Assembly: GCF_002078875.1 (NCBI RefSeq)
Contig: NC_034409.1
Coordinates: 106,812,935 to 106,876,934, forward strand
Direction: 5' to 3'
Length of the DNA: 64,000 nucleotides
Source: Numida meleagris
Taxonomy: Eukaryota > Chordata > Aves > Galliformes > Numididae
Positions 58,671 through 64,000 of the stretch are shown one piece after another. The number at the start of each line of letters is the position of its first letter. Position 1 is the first letter of the stretch. The notes beneath the pieces were generated by a model that made no database searches, was not told the origin of the DNA, and saw nothing but the letters and a program-made list of their open reading frames with translations. A program made the position numbers and the translations under genes.

Positions 58671-61600
58671 CTCCATAACCTCCTTCAGCCCCATCCATCC
58701 AGATTTTTCCACAAATCCACAGTTCACACCACAGAATGCTAGATTGCAACTTTTGCGCAGAGAGATATGCAGGAACCCTGAAACAGATCTTTGCTTGCTT
58801 TTGCAGTTTGGTGAGAAGCATGTGCAATACTCTTCCCTCCCATCACATTGTCCTAAACTAGCCTGACTAGACTTCCTATGATTTGTTCATAATACGGTCC
58901 AGCCACAGGTTTGCCTGAACACCCTCTTGGGACACAGAAGAAAGTACAAAGAGGTTTTTCTCCTGAAGAACATTTCCTCCCAGTGCAATTTTTGTGTGTA
59001 GACAATATGATACCCTGCAGAACAGGAGACAGAAAAAGGTCCACAAATTGCATCCAGCATGTCTACAACTTTCAGGGGACTGTAGGACAGATGTTCTCTA
59101 GACCAACAAATCCACCTGGTTCAGCATAGCAACACACACACATACTGGCCAAGGTCCAAAAGCACTATAGCTGTGTGCTGCAGTTTGACATTCAATCTAA
59201 AGAATTCCCCTACATGAGCTAAACCACTTCTGCAACTAGATAGTCTCCTGAGATGCAGAGCAGCAGTAGTAAATTAGCTGTCAGAGCCCCTGAACAAGGC
59301 CCACTGTTTTAAAGCAGCCTCAGTCTCGTCTTGCTTTCCAGGCTAATGAGCATCATGACACCCACGTGAGAAATCTCCTGACCAGTTCCTATCACTTGAC
59401 TCCCCAGCCTGCACTGTCATTCTCTCAATAAAAACTCCAGGATTTTTCAGGCTCCCCTTTCTCTAAGTATACTCTGACTCTTCCTAAGAAGCTTTGTTGT
59501 TAATTCCCCCTGTTCCATGCTGGTTCATGTAAGCCAGAGAGGAGATAAAATGCTTGGTCTAAATCCCTGCAACCGTGCATCACTGCATTGCACAGGGAAG
59601 CCAGCCATTCTTCCAGGTCTCTAAAGAGCCAGTGCGCCCTATTACAAGTCTCCAAGTCTGACACCTCTGAACTAGAGGCAATAAGCCCACTCAAGATTTA
59701 GCTACAGCTAAGAGCATTTTAAGAGATCTTTATCCTCTCACGCATGCAAGCACATGAAACCGTTTCTCGTAACTCTCTTTTCAGTTTCCCTAGTTTGCAC
59801 AGGCCTCTGCCTCTCCCCTAATAATTGTATCATGTAAACAAAGCTCCTTCCGTGATTTTTGTATGGAAATACACCTCTCCCCCAGTGTTCCTCCTATTAC
59901 AAAGAGCTACCAAAAGGCCTTCCACCTTTCCCCACCTCTGGTAGGAATGAGAGCTATTTCAAACTCTAAATACAACGCAAATGATAAATCACCTGTCCCC
60001 CAAATCAAGAACATGGATTTAAAAATTGTAACATAATTTAAAAAATAAAATAAAAAAAGACTTCATACTGTGACTCCATTCTGATTTATGAAACTCTCAG
60101 ACATATTCACATCAAAAGTTTTCTCTAGAAATACTTCTCTAGAAAGGCTAGAAGCAAGCTTTTTTTAAAATGAAAGAAGAGACCTGCACAAAAAGTGCTA
60201 GTTTGGGGCAGCTGGGTACTACAGACACACAATAAATAACAAAAGGCTCGAGATAAAATCAGTATAGAGTATCCCCAAACCAGATGTATTTTACTTTGAC
60301 TTTCAGTTAGGTTTTGCCTCCAGGCTTCCAGGCAGCTATAAAGCACACTGTTGTAGCCTTTTTCTTGCACCGCATGGTTCATGTGGAAATCTGTGACTGA
60401 TTGCGTTTGGCCAATGGGAGAAAAATGCATAGGATGAAAAAAAGACTAGAAACTTTCTGCAGCACAAAATGTTACAGTTAGTTGGGCCTTGAACATCCTC
60501 CAAAGCTTTCCTGTCCCTATGTTTCCACAGTTGGCTTACTCAGTACAATATTTTTTAGTCACTATAGAAGATGCTTGTGAGTTCTTATATCTTTGGTTCC
60601 TTTCAAAATTAGCTTCCTGATATTTTTTTTTTCTTTTTGGGAAATATAATCTTAAAATTATCCTGGTTCTGAGCAGAAAGTAAATAATGACAAACCTGGA
60701 AATGAAAGACTTATGCTCTTCTTGATGGTTTCCAGTGTGACATTTGGAGGAAGATTGTAAAAAGAAGCAACAACAGCAACAACAAAAACACAGAAACATT
60801 AAGCAAGCTCAATACTTTCCAGAGCAGTGTAGTCTAGTAAAGAAAACAAGCAGTGCTTATACATGAGAGAGAGCATGCTAAGGATTAAGTAGGGGAACAC
60901 AGAAACTCCTTTTAAGAAGATATAAATTGTGGAAATAAGAAGTGAAAAGAGTAATGAAAAATTCTAAAGGCCAAGATGAGAAAATAAGATGCAGAAACAG
61001 CAAGGAATGAGCAAACATGAGCTTCTAAAATGAAAAATTCTAATTGGCAGGTGGTGACAGTGCTGAGAAGAATAAACAGAAAAGCCATAACAATAAGAAG
61101 GTAAGAACATTAGACTAACAATAGGCCATCTTCAGAAAAGATGAGGACAATGAGGAATGGAAAGAAGTAAAAAATATGTCTGATCTGCCTGAGCTTTATA
61201 AGAGACTGCAGAGGTTATGGAGGGAAATAAAAAATAGGCTTAGATTATGCTTGATGCTGAGGCACAAAACAAATAAACATGGAAGAGCTTATCCACTGAA
61301 TCAGAATTTAAAAACTTGGTGAACATGCTTAAAAATATACATGCCTGTTTTGACAGTGTGGAAGAGAGTGGTCTAGGGCAGAGCACCACTTGTTTTTAAA
61401 AAGGTATTTTCTTGGCAATAACAACCAAAATGACAAAAGTGTTGCTAGTAAGAAAAGAAAGATGAATAGTGAGAATCAGAGGGGAAGAAAAGAATTTCTG
61501 TTTTTGTTATCTTTTAAGCACTTGTATCTCTCCAAGAGGAAGATAAGAGAGGTAGGAACAGAATTATTGATGAGAATGTGGGCAGACAAGAAAGAAGAAA

Positions 61601-62106
61601 CATACTTGGGCGCCATGAGAATACCAATATCATTGGTCAGGAGCAAAAGTGCTGTTGATAGGGTAAATGTAAAGGTAGCATACAGACCCAAAAAAATACC
61701 CTGGGCAAACTGCTAAGAGAAGCACTTCAAAACTGTTAAAAATCAAGAAGATTCAGTTGGTCAGACTGAAAGAAAGGTGAACTGAAAATCCAATACCATG
61801 CTAATGAAGAAGAAAGAAATAATCTGGTATCAAACACAGCTCAGGAAATCTGATTTCTGCGCAAATCAAGGATGTCTGGTAATAGGATGACATGGAGCAA
61901 GAGCATCGAAGGGCTACAATGGCTCATCCCTTAAAGCCTGAGGATTATCACGAAGGTTACATTTTTCTCCTGCAGAATCTCTTTCTAACTTGATGTGTTC
62001 CAAACTTGGTGACTTACATTGATCTATGTCTGAGGTTTTTCTTCCTAGAGAGGGCAAAGAAGTCACATGGAAGTGGAAAGGAGCAATGTCTTAGGCAGAG
62101 AAAATT
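58671..62106. other. non-coding stretch
   Basis: No gene or firm repeat. A/T runs occur at about 60040-60058 and 60627-60637. The 61390-61716 frame is Lys-rich, in A-rich DNA, and contains a single 'VKVAYRP' phrase that could be an endonuclease remnant but is too short to call. Confidence 0.4.
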
Positions 62107-62552
62107 ACAGAATCATAGGACAACTGAATATCCTGAGTTGGAAGAGACCCACAAGGATCATTAAGTCTAACTCCTGGCTCCGCATACGACCACTCAAAAT
62201 CCAAGCACTACGTCTGAGAGCATTGTCCGAATGCTTCCTGAACTCCGGCACCGGGAGCCCTGGGCAGCCTGTTCCATGCCCACTGCCCTCTGGTGCAGAC
62301 CCTTTCCCTAACCCCCAGCTGCCCCTCCCCTGACGCAGCTCCATGCCGTTCCCTCGGGCCCTGTCACTGCCACAGAGAGCAGAGCTCAGCGCTGCCCCTC
62401 CGCTCCCTGTGAGGAGCTGCAGCCGCCATGAGGCTTCCCCTCAGCTCCTCTGCTCTGGGCTGGACACACCGAGAGGCCTCAGCTGCTCCTCATATGTCTT
62501 TCCCTTCAGATCCTTCACCATCTTTGTAGCCCTTCTTTGGACACTCTTGTCT
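62107..62552 (-). mobile_element. CR1 LINE 3' fragment (minus strand)
   Basis: The minus strand runs from 'aagagtgtccaaagaagggc', the coding region for the reverse transcriptase end, through a GC-rich stretch (ggcatggagctgcgtcaggg) to the UTR and the tail at 62107-62120. It is of the same subfamily as 2622-2900 but extends further 5'. Confidence 0.9.
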
Positions 62553-64000
62553 GTGTACTCATCTAGTCAAGTTTGTAGAATACAACCACCACTTTTCTCT
62601 GCTACAATAGGTATACCACAACTGCCCACTCACTAAAATGGTATTTTAACCTTACAGCCTTCATCTGTAGCACAAACATCTCTAGGAAAGTCTTCAAAAA
62701 TTGAAGAGCTGAATAACTACAACCAAAATAAGTCACAAGGCAAGAATGAGACTGAGGTAAAGGCTCCTCTAGTCTGCTGTCCACTGAATAGAAAGATGCT
62801 TTAGAAAGCAATCTTATTGCCTCTACAAAAAAAAAAAAAAAAAAAAAAAAAAGTCGATCCGAGTTTATATGATAGGAAACAAAGAAACAAACAAAGAGGA
62901 ATCAGAAGTAAGAAAGCACTGTTAAATGACCTGTGAGACTGAAAAAAATGTAATACAAAAACACAGATCAAATGAATCCGGAAGAGTTAAAGTAACTTTA
63001 GTTATATCCTTGGACATATCCTAGAGGAATAATCCATGTAGGTGGAGGAAAATAATAGGTAAGTGCATTATATGTGCCTTGATTAGTTTCATCAGCAACT
63101 GTTTTTTCTGCAGTTATTTATTTATTAAATAAATAAATTCTTTACTTCTGCCTTAAACTGGCCTGTGGAGCTGCTGGACAGCAGACTGTCAGCAATCACG
63201 AGCACTAACTTCAGAAGCAGTTGCTCTTTACTCATTACTGAATTTCAGTACAGCATTACTTGTAAGCATCAAAACTACACTGAAGAGACGTTCCACTCCA
63301 ATACCATTTTTTCATTGACTCAGGCCTCCCAAGGGGGAAAAAAATGATGGAATTATTTCAAGTTCTTAAGGGCAAAGAGATCCTAATTTTTTTCCTCATA
63401 AAGCTTGAGAATTATTCTTTGGACTACAGGGTTTGCAAAAAGAGTGTGTGCAGATAGATAAATGCATGCATATGTTAACCAAAACGACTTCAAAAAAACA
63501 TGAAAAATACATAGTCAAGCATTGTGTTAAAGCAAGAATTAGGACTGTCAGGATAGCTTTTCCTCATGCTTCCTTGCTGCTTATTATTATTAAGGATAAC
63601 TATATATTATCCTTATCACATTCATTTTTTTCTTCAAGCCCTCATAGACAAGAACATAGAGCACTCCGATTGTCCCCCAAGTCCACATACATCTATTGCA
63701 ATGAGCAGAGAGAAAGTTCCTTGAAACAGGTGGTGGGATTCTTCAGCAAGCAAAGAACAGTACTGGTCTCCCCTTCTACACATGCTTACCTCTTGTAAAA
63801 ATGGTTTTGTAAGTTTAAAACTCTCCTGTTCGCTTGCGTGGGTTGCATTTCCTTGGCAGATTATCCCTGATCTCACTGCCCTTGGCAGCATTAGAGGGGT
63901 CACATTTTTACACAGCTGAACTACTCGAACAATTTCTTCAAAGTATGAAATAAAAACATTCTTTCCATCAAAGCAGCCATGGATGCTTTCTTCTTTATTC
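62553..64000. other. non-coding stretch with a long A tract
   Basis: Apart from the A26 run at 62827-62852 and AT-rich DNA at 63110-63140, nothing was recognised to the end of the window. Confidence 0.45.
62827..62852 (+). repeat. A26 homopolymer
   Basis: Twenty-six consecutive adenines followed directly by gtcgatccg. The 200 bases before it show no recognisable gene or SINE, so a retroposed tail cannot be claimed. Confidence 0.9.

Noticed and set aside
61390..61716. A Lys-rich frame with the phrase VKVAYRP, resembling part of a LINE endonuclease.
   Set aside because: The match is only a few residues in A-rich DNA; no other endonuclease block is present in order.
62640..62852. A possible processed pseudogene or SINE ending in A26.
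   Set aside because: The sequence before the A tract has no recognisable gene, tRNA-like promoter box or flanking target duplication.
1..64000. CRISPR arrays, bacterial operons, phage or toxin systems.
   Set aside because: No spaced direct repeats, no clustered long frames with ribosome binding sites; repeat content and codon pattern are those of a bird genome.

Overview
The window looks like bird nuclear DNA, most likely from a galliform such as chicken. The main evidence is a dense scatter of CR1 LINE fragments with the typical avian CR1 3' tail (ATTCTATG-type repeats). A solo LTR of the avian ERVL type and a GC-rich, single-exon ITPRIPL1-like gene, a family expanded in galliform genomes, add to this. 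Most of the 64 kb is AT-rich, stop-rich and non-coding, as in a gene desert or a long intron. I see no rRNA, tRNA, CRISPR array or bacterial gene organisation.

The centre of interest is 4.87-9.83 kb. A single-exon ITPRIPL1-like reading frame (5600-6652, + strand) sits in a GC-rich island between same-orientation CR1 fragments. Its frame ends at a TAG inside the Mab-21-like domain. It stays open for 44 more codons and runs into an AATAAA signal, so the C-terminal half of the family domain is missing. Downstream, CR1 pieces are out of order: reverse transcriptase start (6881-7251), then 5' region plus a complete endonuclease and a second reverse transcriptase start (7252-9028), then the reverse transcriptase C-terminus and 3' end (9062-9828). 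A separate palm fragment lies upstream of the gene (4868-5246). Between the last two downstream blocks is a 33-bp segment that matches DNA about 2 kb upstream, which looks like a template-switch scar.

Elsewhere the window holds at least 17 further CR1 or CR1-like fragments on both strands. Two subfamilies recur. One inverted pair lies at 33.8/34.9 kb, and one long minus-strand fragment (47.2-48.3 kb) carries an open but mutated palm region. Two heavily decayed older CR1/L3-like copies lie at 43.8-45.3 and 58.2-58.7 kb. An intact solo LTR (53221-54329) has TG...CA ends and a perfect 5-bp target duplication.

The non-repeat DNA contains a nested inverted repeat able to form an approximately 85-nt hairpin (17750-17834), two short palindromes in AT-rich stretches (31.4 and 42.07 kb), and a perfect 65-bp-period tandem duplication (49949-50076). 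These are the best candidates for unexplained structure. I found no convincing host coding exon other than the ITPRIPL1-like frame; one weak candidate is given near 1.4-1.55 kb.
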